Positions 1-11,466 of a DNA stretch of 41,063 nt are shown here, in pieces (positions within the stretch are counted from its first letter, which is position 1; every line of letters starts with the position of its first letter). The notes beneath the pieces are model-generated. The model did not search any database. It was not told where the DNA came from and worked only from the letters and a program-made list of their open reading frames with translations. The stretch comes from Terfezia claveryi (taxonomy: Eukaryota > Ascomycota > Pezizomycetes > Pezizales > Pezizaceae): assembly GCA_015179025.1 (NCBI GenBank), contig WHUX01000343.1, forward strand, positions 1 to 41,063. Direction: 5' to 3'. The position numbers and the translations under genes are program-made.

Positions 1-430
1 ATAGTACTCGTAATAGAAACTAGATAGATAATAATAGAAAGGATATCGTAATAGAGAAACATATAACGATATAAGTTAATATAGATGCCAAAATAGGAAG
101 TAATAATGACATAGGAAGGGCACAGAATGTATGCCGCAACAATAATCCAAGCTGATCTCAACTCACTATATAGATTGGACACTGGTTCACATTTATGCAA
201 TGAATATTTACATTCTCTATGTAATCTGTAAGCCATACAGATAGAATTGGTATACAACCTTAAATATTCTCATCCCCATATAATATCTCTGAGCTGCCAG
301 CCTGTCTGGAGTCAGCGAATATCCTACAGAGTCTGGTGACAGAATCGTTACCTTGAAAATAGTAACTAGTAGTGCTAGAATCCGTTCTATCAGTTGGTAT
401 TATGTCTTCAAAGAGTCATGCTCTTAATTC
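1..430. other. AT-rich sequence, nothing assigned
   Basis: No open frame of useful length and no structural RNA or transposon terminus was recognised here. The base composition and many TAG/TAA triplets match the decayed DNA that follows, so it is probably more old repeat sequence. Confidence 0.4.
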
Positions 431-1066
431 CAAACTGAGAATCCCCTGAGAGCTGTTGTTCACTTCAAGCCTATAGGCAAGAGGCCTATGAGAATCCATG
501 CTTGCCATGAGGCTTTATTTTATATATCTGATGGGATGTTCTCTAAGCTTATGAAAATTAGCCACAATTTCTTATTGCTAGAAAAGTTGGTCAAGCATGT
601 TTGATCAGAGGTTATGAGAATAGGAATAAGGCTGGAGCCAATTGGAAGGGTCATCTAGCCACCTATAAGTAGCTGTTCACAAACAGGATTGATAAATAAG
701 TACTTGTATATCCCACTACCAGTCCCTTATATGTATCCCTGAATACACCCTGTTGCCTTATTGATCGAAGTCCTACTAAGGTTTGAAGACAAGGTACTGA
801 GCATATGCCTTCTAGTGGAGAAGATATTGGATGTATTGTTCAATGTCTCGATAAAAAAACATGACGTCTTTTTGGAGATGGAAATCCATACTCCCATGTT
901 ACTATGCTGGTTGTTTGATCACTGCTCACAACTTATTGCGCCAGGTATAACTAGACCAATACCCAACCCCCAATATCTGGAATATACCAATAGGGAGCAG
1001 TTCATACTTGAAAAATTGGTCAATCTGCTTTATTGTGGTCTTGCTCTAATAGAAGAATCATGCTAG
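431..1066 (+). pseudogene. Decayed open frame, unknown protein
   Basis: One frame stays protein-like for about 210 codons. Its last 101 codons (from 761) are uninterrupted. The few upstream stops are TGA or TAG, where CGA or CAG would restore a codon, which is the decay pattern seen across the left half of the window. The conceptual protein is rich in Leu, Ile and Val and includes an HFKPIGKRPMRIHACHEAL segment near its start. I do not recognise a domain and no start codon is evident. It may be a remnant of a transposon-borne or captured gene. It could also be a chance open frame, although its length in such stop-rich DNA argues against that. Confidence 0.35.
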
Positions 1067-2920
1067 CTTATATTCATAAGCATTAGTAAAAGGTGATAAA
1101 GAATTCCATGACAGGTCCTAAATCTAGATAAATAATAACTGGTGTATAACTTGCCCAACTTGAAGTGATGATAGCAGATACTCCTTAATAGGTAGATGAA
1201 GATTTAGGGAATCTGATGATATGTCCTTAAGGTTCAGTGCACTAACATTAGGAAAGAAAATAGTTTATCTCCAGTGTCTCTAGAGATAGTAATGCCACTA
1301 GAAACAAGATGTGTCTCTATGATTAGCAGAATGTCTCCCAGTATCTCCTAGAGATACTAGGAGACATTAGGAGATATATAGGAGACACTTAGGAGACACT
1401 CAGGAGACACAAAAGACACAAAAGACACAAAAGACACAAAAGACAACCCTGTCTCCGGAGACACCACCTGGCGTCCTGATGCCACTTTTTTCTTGCTGAT
1501 GAATGGTGCTAACTGTAGAGTTGGTTTTTGGCATTCTTGCGACTATATCAGTAGTATCTAGACATTGTTGCTTCAAGCTACCTGAGAGTCTATGATAGTC
1601 TGGCGCTATAGATTTAGAGGATGAAGGAGTATGCAATTACTTCCTGGAGTAGTTTGAATGCAAATATCACCCATAATGGCCTACCACAGTAAACTGACAG
1701 CTGCAAAATTGATACCACATACTCTTCTATACAAATGTCAGTCCCATAGAATTTGCATTCAGAGTGGTTTTCACATACAACAATCAGCAGAATTGCAAGG
1801 GCCTTAATGCAGACTCTCTATGTCAGATAAGTTTTGGTGATACTATTGTGTCCAAGTGGGCTCAATAGTTCTGAAAGGATTGTTAAAGTTCTACCATACT
1901 ATGTATGCTATTCCAGGTTGCACTGAATAAGTGGGTATGTAATTGATAGTATGTATGCTATAACGAGTGTAGGTGACTCATGCTATATAGCTGACTAGTA
2001 GTTTAGTATCTATAGTAGTATTGTAACTATTTTGACCCTTAAAGTTGTAGTAGAATTAAAGAAATCAAAAGTGGAGGAGAAGTAGTCTGGTTGAGGAGAA
2101 GAGGAATTAAAGTAATGATGCCAAGATGACCTCTCATGATATTCATATAGCTCAAGTGTAAGTGAAAAAATTAGGTTTCAGATTGAAAGTCATGGCCCTG
2201 TTGCTATACTACCTCCTATAGAGGAGTTATGCAACTAGACCAGCAATACTGACAGTCTGGATTGAGCTGATGAGAAAAGATATTTATATAATAGGGGTTT
2301 AAAGAATCTAAGCATTTGAAACCTGAATATAAGTAGTTAATAACAGTCTATGGTATGGTGATCAAAAGTTTGTAGCTGCCTACACTTTGATTGCTGAAAT
2401 AAGTAAAAGAAACCAATTAGACGACCTATTCATTCTATTCTACTGATACAGCATCCCTAACCACAGTAGGCACCTGCAACCTTATATCAGTCCTAAGGCG
2501 GTTAGTGCACTTGTTATAAGTAACCTGTAGGTTGAGTTATTCTCTAGCGTAATTTCAATCTGAGTTTAAATTTAAGCAAACATTGGCCCAGCTCAGATTG
2601 AAATTACACAAGTAGTCTGGTTGCCACAAAGTAGGGATAGCCTAACTGTGGAGGGTATTATGCCAACCAGACTAGTAGTTGAATACCTACTATGTATGCA
2701 TAGACATTAGAAGAAAAACAATAGATTGAACATCTCGGTAGGACTAAAGATATCACTAGTAAGCTACGGTACTACTAATATAGTAAGTTGACCATAGACA
2801 CTGCTAATCCCTACCCAAGAATATACTGTATACTAGGTACTACAAAGAATTAGTATTCTGGTATGAGACTAAGTATTTGTAACTCTGTAGATATATTGAT
2901 AGATTCCGTACTAACAAGTG
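1067..2920. other. Decayed non-coding or gene-remnant sequence
   Basis: Apart from the minisatellite at 1332-1463, no feature could be assigned. A stretch from an ATG at 1676 reads about 85 codons with one TAA and one TGA in positions compatible with CAA and CGA, so a further decayed coding fragment is possible. No family was recognised. Confidence 0.35.
1332..1463. repeat. Hairpin plus minisatellite of GGAGACAC / AAAAGACAC units
   Basis: Positions 1332-1366 form a near-perfect inverted repeat: 16-base arms TGTCTCCCAGTATCTC and GAGATACTAGGAGACA around a 3-base loop, with one mismatch. Next come about four GGAGACAY-type units, then four copies of a 9-base AAAAGACAC unit to about 1446, then the short palindrome GTCTCCGGAGAC. 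The minus-strand frame across it encodes a CVF repeat and is only a by-product. Confidence 0.75.
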
Positions 2921-3870
2921 CCTATAGCTAGCCAAGAGAATCCTGAGCTCATATGAGATATAGTTCTGTCAGGCCACCTATGATATCTCATCAAATTCTG
3001 TAATTTTCTAGTTGCTGCATTTGCCTCTAGTACTAGTCTGGCTTGCCTCTAGTAGGAAGTGTACTATGCTAGTCTAGCTGGAACTAGACTAATGTTGTAC
3101 GGCCTAGGTCAAGAGGGTCCTGTCCTGTAATCTCCAAAAGTCTGATTAAGATAGCTACGATAAATCTGTAAAAGACTAGTCCACTCCACAACCAGACTAG
3201 TCTGCTTCTAGGGAGGGTGAAAGATAGTCTTAGCTAGTCTTATACCCAGACTCTCTAGAGAGGTACTCTTGAAACCAAATCTAAGGTGTTCTTGACGACA
3301 TGTCCTGTCAGCCCCTATGTATTTTGCTAGATGCCAAGTACATTACAAGTACTAACTAGACTAACATTGTATAGCCTAGGCTCAAAAGACTCCTAAGTGA
3401 GTAACGGATTCAAGAATTAAAACAGAAAGGCTTAGTAGATAATACTAGCCTCGTAGTAACCAGTATTATTTATTGAGGGAATTGTGAGGTCACAAACTGT
3501 TTTATATGAGGCTTACTTGATAGGTGACATAGTGAATATATTCCTGACTCTCTTTACATGCTAATAAATTTTATACTAATAAGAACCCGTGGCTAGCCAA
3601 AAGAATCCTGAGCTTATGCGAGAGTGAAACTAAGCAAAAAAAGTAACTTTCACAATACAAGGATATCATGCAACCTAGTCTAGTTGGCATCATGCAACTA
3701 GACTATAGTACTTTACTACTAGTCTAGTCTGTACCAACTAGACTAACATAGTATATAGTCTGCCAACTAGACTATTTACTATCACTAGTGCATTGCATGT
3801 ACTATTAGGACTAATATTATACAGTCTAGGCTTATAGGGCTTCCTAAGTAGACTTGGCACCTACTTACCA
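2921..3870. repeat. Degenerate dispersed repeat with CTAGACTAG motifs
   Basis: A unit beginning GCTAGCCAAGAGAATCCTGA occurs near 2928 and again near 3591. A second unit around GACTAAYRTTRTACRGYCTAGG occurs near 3090, 3358 and 3806, each followed by a CTCAAGAGG-like stretch. Numerous CTAGACTAG and ACTAGTCTAG palindromic words lie between. The order suggests two or three diverged copies of a roughly 250-700-base unit, possibly LTR or MITE debris. No coding content was seen. Confidence 0.55.
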
Positions 3871-4260
3871 ACAAGGTGCTAAACTACATAAGGTAATTTC
3901 CCATATATGAGTATACTTGCTTTGTTACATCTGCTTTATTACATTCACTTTGTTGCATATGCTTTGCTACTTTTAAATCATTTCATCTAGTGAAAAGGCA
4001 AACTAAAGGAAATAGGTCTTTTTTTAGTACAAAGAGATATAGAGGGCTATCCATAGTCAGTTGACAGCATATATAGGGGAGTGTGAATGCCTTAAGGAAC
4101 CATACTACATATCTATTATATATGGGGATCTTACTATACAGGATCTATACTATACGTGATCAATACTATATAAAAATAGTACGTACAAGTTAACTATAAT
4201 CTGCTATTCTACTACAAGCAGGGTTTGAGGCCGTACTCTAACATAAACTATCTATAGGAC
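3871..4260. promoter_or_regulatory. Upstream region of the 4261 pseudogene, uncertain
   Basis: AT-rich, non-coding sequence ahead of an ATG at 4261. It holds repeated CTATAC words (near 4132-4170) and several TATA-like stretches. These could be promoter remnants, but in AT-rich decayed DNA they have little weight. Confidence 0.2.
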
Positions 4261-5933
4261 ATGCCTCCAAAAAGAAAGATACAACCAGCAGTGGACCCAA
4301 CCAAAGCAGACAATGATCATACTATATACTAATTTGCAGACAGGGTTGGGTTCTATAATAAAGGAATTCCAGAGACCCTATACTCACTCTGAAGGTGTGA
4401 CGTTTCACAACTAATTAAAGAAACAGGGGTACATGGTCTACAAAAATTGGGGACTGATACATAGTTGACATTTTGCTAGCATGCTGCCAGCCTACCAATA
4501 ATGGCTCTGAGTAGGCAGATAAAGTACTGTAGTAATAAGCGGGTCCTTCAGTCTATCAATTAACTATGTCAAGATATTGCTAAGAAAGTACGAACCGGAA
4601 ATACTTTTAGGGATTAAGCAGTACAGCAGGCTCATGCTGCTCATGCAGTATAGCATTCTGATAACCTAAGTCTACCAGCCCTCATAAGCCAACCGCATAC
4701 TCTCCCAAACCACCCTTCTACTCTCACAAGCCAACCACCTACCTCAAAATAGTTAATTTATCTACTGGGTCGAAACACCAAGAAGTGTGGGTTGGATGCC
4801 AGTAGAACTCAGCTGATCAAGGCCATGGAAGGTAAGGGTAAAAAAGCTGTAGACCCGAAGGGACAGGGATCAGCTAGCGAAGGGGAAAAGAGGTAGGCCC
4901 AGTAACTAGGAAAAAGGTTCCTATAGTAAAGAAGAATGTTAAGGAAGTGCAGGCACCAACTCTGGTAACTAAAGGGAGGGTCACTCCATCAAAAAAGTAT
5001 ATGAAGTAAGTAGAGATACCAGAGGAGGAGAAGGAGGAAGAGGAGAAAGAAGAGGATGACAATGAGGAGGAGAAGGAAGAGGAGGAGGAGGAGGGTTCAA
5101 AAGGAAGCACCTGTAATCAAAATGAAGGTCCAAAAGGCCATGAGGGAAGTTAAGGTACTACAAGAGAAGGAGCAAGAGGAGGAGGAGGAGGTTGTGGATG
5201 AAGCACTGGTAAGCAGAAAGAAGGTGTACAATATCAAAAAGGATATTAGGAAGGTAGAGAAAGTGGTTGAGGAGAACTCGGTAGTAGAGAACACTTACAA
5301 GGAGGCTAGACATAGCCAGAGGCAAGTGAAAGACAGCAATGAGCCTGCTAAGGAAACAGCTACAAGGGTACAATAACAGAAAACACAAGTGACCTAAAAA
5401 AAAGCTATTGTGCCAGAGTATAACTTCAAGGTGAAGGGGATACAGCAAACAGAGTAGGGTTCCAGAAGTCAAGTGGCTAGAAAAAGGAGAGTTGAGACAG
5501 AGGAGGAAGAGAAAGAGGCAGAGGGAACAGAGAAGGAGGTAAGAGAACAGAGGAGGAGGTGGTGGTGATAGAGGAGAAGGTAGAGGAAAGTAATAAGGAG
5601 GAGGAGACTGGAGCTGAAAATTATGGTAAGGGGAATGTGAGGGATGCTAAGGGGAAGGGCAAGGGTACATAAGCCAAAAAAAAAGCCACCAAAACTAAGG
5701 CAACCACTGTCAAACCAACTGAAATCAAGGCTATAAGAGTAAAGAACAAGGCCATAGGGGTCAAGGTCAAGATCATGGAAGTCAAGGGGAAGGCGGTCAA
5801 AGGTATGCGCACAGCAGCCAAGACCCAGTTAAGACATAGAGGGGAAGGGGAAGGTTGTGAAGGGTACCCTAAAAAGGATAAAAAGCAAAGGGGCCCTAAG
5901 GGTATAGTATTAGCTGGTAGAAGTAGAGGATAA
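4261..5933 (+). pseudogene. Decayed gene for a Lys/Glu-rich protein, unknown family
   Basis: A frame opening with ATG (MPPKRKIQPAVDP) continues for about 200 codons with eight or so stops. Each is TAA, TAG or TGA where CAA, CAG or CGA would restore a residue. The first part looks globular (segments such as FADRVGFYNKGIPETLYSL). From about 4860 it shifts frame and becomes a low-complexity Glu/Lys/Arg tract, with runs of GAGGAG between 5023 and 5095, then a Lys/Val-rich tail of KGKA and KVK words ending at TAA 5931-5933. At least two frameshifts are needed to follow it. Nuclear-style basic stretches are present. I do not recognise the family; a transposon accessory gene or the head of an unknown element are both possible. 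Confidence 0.5.
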
Positions 5934-6369
5934 ATTATTGAGGGGTCTATTGTGTTTTTGTGTTTGGTGTGTTTGGGCTTCATGTTTTTGGGCTTCATGT
6001 TTTGATATTATGGTATTTTATGAAGGAATAGTTTGGGCTAGATGTTGTGAATTTTTTTTTTTGAAAGAGTCCATATTTAACTAGATAGTGTGAAGGTATG
6101 GATGAGCAGTGTCTTGGTTATGTTTCTTGATTTTTTTTATATAAATCTAATGATACATATACAGGTTGGGTAGATATGCAATAGAATTTGGGTCAGAGTG
6201 CTGAAACATATCCAATTGTAGAACCTGACTTACTACATGCATATAGTAGTAGTCTATGTGTAGCCATTGTTAGTATATATGTGGATAAAAGACTTAAAGG
6301 CAACTACGATATCTACCTAGGTAGGCTTAGAAGACCTAGAACTCAATAATAGTGACCATACGAAAGGCT
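5934..6369. other. Spacer between two decayed genes
   Basis: AT-rich, with T-runs near 6052 and 6132 and a repeated TTTGGGCTTCATGTTTT phrase near 5974-6003. No gene is supported. Confidence 0.4.
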
Positions 6370-8423
6370 ATGAAAATAAAGGGGAAGGGTAAGAAGTCTT
6401 CTACTAAGCGAGCTACTAGTAAGAGTGACCTCTAGAAAGATCGAGGCAAATATTCTATGGCTTTTGAGAATACTGATCACGATTCCAACCTCTTGACAGA
6501 CAAGGCAGGACGCTAGGGATGGACAGTGCAAGTAGTGCGGTAGGTATTCACAGTATGTTCAAAGGTTATTATATATATATCTAACAAATTAAGCAAGTTA
6601 TTAGAGTCTATTATCATTCAAGTTCACAACCAACTTTCTAAAGGTAGAAGTATAGAAAGCAGACCTAAAAGACTCATACTTATATAGTTGTTTCGCATAG
6701 CAAATATGGCCGCAAACCCTCGATGAGTCTACCAGGTCTGCTAGAGATCCAGCAAAAGAATCCACATTCTGTAATTCTAGCTTCACAATTTTTGGGGCAC
6801 TGAATGTAAGCCAATTTTCAAAGAAAATATTAAAGACATTTAATATCTACTTACATCATATCGTAGTGGCATGTTCAAGCCTCATCTGAGTCAAAACCCT
6901 CACTACTAATAGGAATACAAAGACAATTATCACCCCTACCAAAACTATAATCTTCACTATCAATGCTTAAAGCACTACTCTGGTCCCCACCTCTACTACT
7001 GGATATACAGGATGCCACCAGGGTGGTAGTACACATAGGTGATAATAGTACCAATGGGTCTAAGATGTGACTGACAGGTACCAAGAGAAAGAAATAGTGA
7101 AATAGAAGCTTTATATAGTTTGAAGGAGTAAAAAAAGCAGTTGTTGGTAATGCTACAAATTGCATAGAAAGGATCATATTGTTTGAAGAACTATTGCTAG
7201 ATGCTGAAGGTATGGAATATATCTTAGTAAGGATATAGAAGGAAGTTAAAGTAAAATGTGGAGTTGATGAGGAGTGTACAAGTAAAATTGATATCTATAT
7301 TAGTAAAGGCAAAGTATCTGCTTCGAGATACTGATAATAATAAATTAGTTATAGAGTATCCAATTGCATACAAGATCCCATCTAGTGTATGAAGTAAAGC
7401 AACATATAGCCAAACTATATAGGTTCAATCAAAACAGTAGTCCAGAATACATTCGGGAGTGGGTTACTGAGTTATTAGATAGAGATTGTTTCATATACAA
7501 GGAGAAAAATGGAAGGTATGACAAATGACCCTAATTCTGACTGCAACTAGATGCTCATAAACCAGGAAATATTGCAGGAGTAGGGTCATAGATTTCGGGC
7601 AAGCAAAGGCATGTAGTTTATCTATATGAATTATTTTGATGGTCCAAAGAAACTCAAAAACTAGGATCACATATTTACAAGCCAAATTACTGGTTCGTTC
7701 ATATGCCTGATATTTACAACCCTCTGGCATGCCCTCATCATTTATGAAAGTGGGGTATTCAAAGATGGCAACAATTTCAATTATACAACTTCAGTTGGTA
7801 GGTCTGGAATCCTCCCTCTATAGTAGGAGAAGAAAACTAAGAGTGCTTCAGTAGCATTTAGTTATATGCGAGAGCAGTGGAGTGATTTTCCAACAACTCT
7901 CAAGTAGAGTCTTCTCAAGGTCATACATATTGAAATTGTATAACAATACCAACAGCATGAGAGGATGACTTGATGGGAGCAACCTAAGTCATATAAGATG
8001 GAAAGGATTGAACTCAAGGAATATACTAATGAACTGGCAGCAGATACAAAGGATACAGAAGATGTATATCTTATATTGGTTGGGTACTTCCCCTAAGAAC
8101 CTCCAACTAGGCCTGATATAGGTAGTTGTAACTAGAGGGTACTAAGCATAGGTGATGATGCAGACTTGTTTGAAGACGATTATAATTCGCTGGAGTTAGC
8201 AAATACCAGTAATATAGATGATGATAGGGAAGATAGTTCTAAAGACTATGAGGGTGATAAGGATTCGGAGGAATATAAAGATAATAGTTCATTAGAGGAT
8301 GAGAGTATAGAGGGTGAACCAGATAAAAACAGGGAAGAGAATATAGAGGATGAAGATAGTGAAGAGACTATAGAGCATAAAGACAGTGAAGAGACTACAG
8401 AGGATAAAGTGCATGAATTGTAG
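6370..8423 (+). pseudogene. Decayed gene for a protein with an acidic C-terminus, unknown family
   Basis: An ATG at 6370 opens a basic N-terminus (MKIKGKGKKSSTKRATSKS) that reads to about 6543 with two TAG codons, then meets a possible GTAGGT donor. Protein-like frame resumes around 7050-7330 (for example IERIILFEELLLDAEGMEYI) and from 7405 to 8423. The last part includes IAKLYRFNQN, REWVTELLDRDCFIYKEK and HIYKPNYWFVHMPD, and a highly acidic tail rich in DSEE from 8166. Stops are again at positions explicable by C-to-T change of CAA, CAG, CGA or by TGG loss, and one or two frameshifts are needed. Introns are possible but unproven. A short minus-strand open frame (6601-6786) overlaps the middle. 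I do not recognise the family. Confidence 0.45.
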
Positions 8424-8439
8424 GGTACTAAGAGGGTGA

Positions 8440-9215
8440 GGTTTAAATATTTGTTTTGTTGCTATTACCTATTGGGAGCCATTTAGTATTTTGTTGCCAT
8501 TTATATGTGGTGAGAGAATTAGAGATTATATCAATGTATAGTAGGATCTATGTAGTCTAGTTAGTATAGGAGAGATATAATAACAAGAGAATATAATGGA
8601 ATAGTTTATCAGAGGCCAAGTGAGAACATAATGAGTGTGAAAAGGGGTTTAGGAGTCACCAGTATGTGTAAATAAAACAATATAGACATAGAGTATAGGA
8701 GTACAGCAGGGGTCTATCAGGAGGCATCAGCATGTAATCTGGCAGAGACAGCCTAGCAATGGACATTGAGATGTAGGTAGGCATCAAGGCGACATTCTAT
8801 AGGAGAAGTAGCGAGGTAACAGGCCTCTCAGGGGATATATCAGGACATTAAGCAGAGAGGTGAGCATCACAGCATTAAGCTGAGAAGTGAGCATTACAAT
8901 GATAGTGCAGGAATGTCAGGATTAGAAGGAGGACCATATGGGGCAAGCATCCGCAGGCAGCCTAGGAAGAGCCGGCATTGGGGAGCCAGAACAATAGGAA
9001 AGTGTCTCAGTAACTGGCAGTTTGTCATTAGTGGTACCGAGGGTGTTCAGCATCTTAAATACAAACTATTTTCTTTTCTGATGTAACTATAAAGGCAGAA
9101 AATATGATGTATATAGAGGTCTACTAGTTGTTCTATAGTAGTAGTTTCATGACAAAGAATAAAGTATCATATTTTAGTGAGTCAATTGACTACTATAAGA
9201 ATTGCATTATATCTA
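8440..9215. repeat. Less decayed, possibly LTR-like segment
   Basis: This stretch keeps more G+C and some CpG (for example GCATCCGCAGGCAGCC) than its neighbours. It has repeated AGAAGTGAGCATYACA words near 8858-8895, a TATAAAG near 9089 and AATAAAG near 9158, as expected of an LTR promoter and poly(A) signal. No terminal TG..CA pair with a target duplication could be fixed, so the identity is uncertain. Confidence 0.3.
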
Positions 9216-9424
9216 TTTGACTAGAGTAATCTAATAATAAAATCTATTGAAATATCTTACCAAGTATCTTATAGAATTGGAAGTAGTTGAAAAATTCCAT
9301 ATAGTGTATAATATAAGGTATGTAAATATTGACAGGAATAATAGTTATGAATATAGTAGTCTATGTTATTATATATTTTTAGCTAGTAATATTATTATAG
9401 TATAAGTTCTAGTATCTTTGATTG

Positions 9425-11466
9425 TTTAAGGTAGCCTATAATTAGAGAGTCATGATGATCCTATATTAGATATAGCTTTAAAGGATTATAGTTTAATATA
9501 AAAATTCATCCTCAATATTTTAGTAGATTATTTTCTTTTGTACATTCTGCTAGTAAGATATCTTTCAATCAAGTTTCTTTATAATGTAATTTCTCAAGTA
9601 TTGTATTAGAAACTGGATCTACTTCTAAGCCTTACTTAAATAACTCTAGTAGACTTAACTTAGTATTCTTTGTAGTATTAAGGATCAAGTTATAGGGTTT
9701 TAAAATAACTTAGTTTTAATATTTAGTATGTTTATCTCCTTATTTAGAAAGGTCTCATAATCTTCTTATTAATATATCTAGTTTACCACTTGTATATCCT
9801 AGGTAGTAGACTATCTTAAGGTTGAATCTTAAAAGGTATTCAAACTAGTAGACTTAACAGTAATTCAAGAGTTTTCTTGTTATGAAGTATTCAGGATTTT
9901 TGTTGTCTAAAAGAACTTGGATGAGATAGGGTGTTGATTCCAATTTTACTCTCCATTCTTCAAAGTATCTTACTATTGCTATGAGTTCTTTATTATAAAT
10001 TTCATAGATACATTCTACTAGTGAGTACTTTTTAGAGAAGTATATAACTGGGTGGAGTATATTGTTGTTATTATATTGAGAAAAGATACTGGTAGAAACA
10101 TAGTTAAAAGTATTAGTTTCTTGTATGATTTCTTGATTTGGATCAAAGTATTATAGTATAGGTACTGAGGTAAAAGCTGTCTTTAGTTGTTAAAATACTT
10201 TTTTATATTCTTTATTCTAGTTCTATATAATATTTTTATTAGTCAGCCTAACAATAGTAGTAACAACTTTAGAGAAGTCTTTGATAAAGCAATAATAGAA
10301 ATTAGTGAATCTAAGGAATACATAAGTATCATATAGATTTATTAGGGATTCCTAATCTACAATTGCTTTAACTTTTACTGGATCTATCTAGATACTTTCT
10401 ACTGAGATAATCATACCTAAGTAATAGACTCTTATCTTATAAAATTTATATTTTTCTGGCTTTAGTTATAAGCCCGCTTTTTGGAGTATATTAAGAACTT
10501 TAGTAATATGTATTTAGTATTCTTCAAGTGTATTGCTATAGATTAATATATTATCAAGGTAGGCAGTACAAAAATTGTCTAGAAAAGGGTAAAGGATATT
10601 ATGGATGAAGTACTAAAAGCTAGCAGAAGTATTAGTTAAGCTAAAAAGTATGATTAGAGACTAATATAAGCCATATTGTATTCTGAATACTATTTTCTAT
10701 TCTTTTTCAGTAGCCATACAGACTAAATTATAGGTAGTTTGAATATTGAGAGTAGTATAGTAATTGGCTTTCAATAGTTAGTAAAGAGTTTCTTGAATAA
10801 GAAGTAATAGATATTGATTTTTGATAGTACGTTTATTTAGATCTTAATAATCAATACATAAATATAAGGATCTATCCTTTTTCTTAACAAATAGAATTGG
10901 TATACTAACTAGAGATAAAGGTACTCAAATAAAACCTTTTGATAAGTTTTCTTATAGCTATAATTTTACAGCCTATAATTTAAATTTAGAGAGAAAGTAG
11001 AAAGGTCTAAATAGAAGGTTAAATCTTTCCTTAAGTAGAATTCTGTAATTATAGGGTAGATGTAAAGGAAGGATTTTATCTATTGCTTTTTAGAAAAGTT
11101 GAAGGTATTAATGATACTCAAGTAGTACAAGTTTCTTAATTTTTTCTTTTCCAGTTATTAGTTGTTTTTCAAATTGCTTTAATATTGTATTCAGTTCATA
11201 AATAGTAAATCAAGATATAGTTTGTATATACTTTTCTCTTTTAACTAAATGGCTAAAAGTAAATCCTATAATAAAAGAAATATGAGGTTTTTCTAGAATA
11301 GGTATAGAAATACCTTTAATTGTTAATGGTTTCTCATAGCAATAATGAAGGCAGTAATCTAATTTGAAGATAAAAGTGTTTTTAGCAAAACAGATATTAA
11401 CATTATGATATAGAAGTAGTATGGAAGACCAAGAACAATTAAATAATATTCTAATTTAGTAATAAA
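9425..11466 (-). pseudogene. pol: Gypsy-1: Ty3/gypsy protease-RT-RNase H remnant
   Basis: Read on the minus strand this is a gypsy polyprotein piece. It has the end of a protease (VLGLP motif near 11430), reverse transcriptase, RNase H (KELIAIVRYFEEWR near 9960) and the start of the integrase zinc domain (DHHDSLIIGY, near 9430), where it stops abruptly. It would normally make cDNA from element RNA in virus-like particles. The RT box reads YLDN at 10550-10561 instead of YLDD, so the catalytic centre is lost by a G-to-A change. Nearly all stops are TAA or TAG at expected Gln positions. Gag, most of the integrase and recognisable own LTRs are missing. The frame may continue upstream beyond the LTR-L copy at 12906, because SYKVI there joins sensibly to FITKLEYY here. 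Confidence 0.8.

Noticed and set aside
4874..5472. Minus-strand Ser/Leu-rich frames and plus-strand Arg-rich frame
   Set aside because: These are by-products of the GAG/GAA-rich tract of the decayed plus-strand gene.
6601..7177. Minus-strand frames that could be a small gene
   Set aside because: They overlap plus-strand protein-like segments; no start context, splice pattern or family supports them, although the 61-codon frame at 6601-6786 is unexplained.
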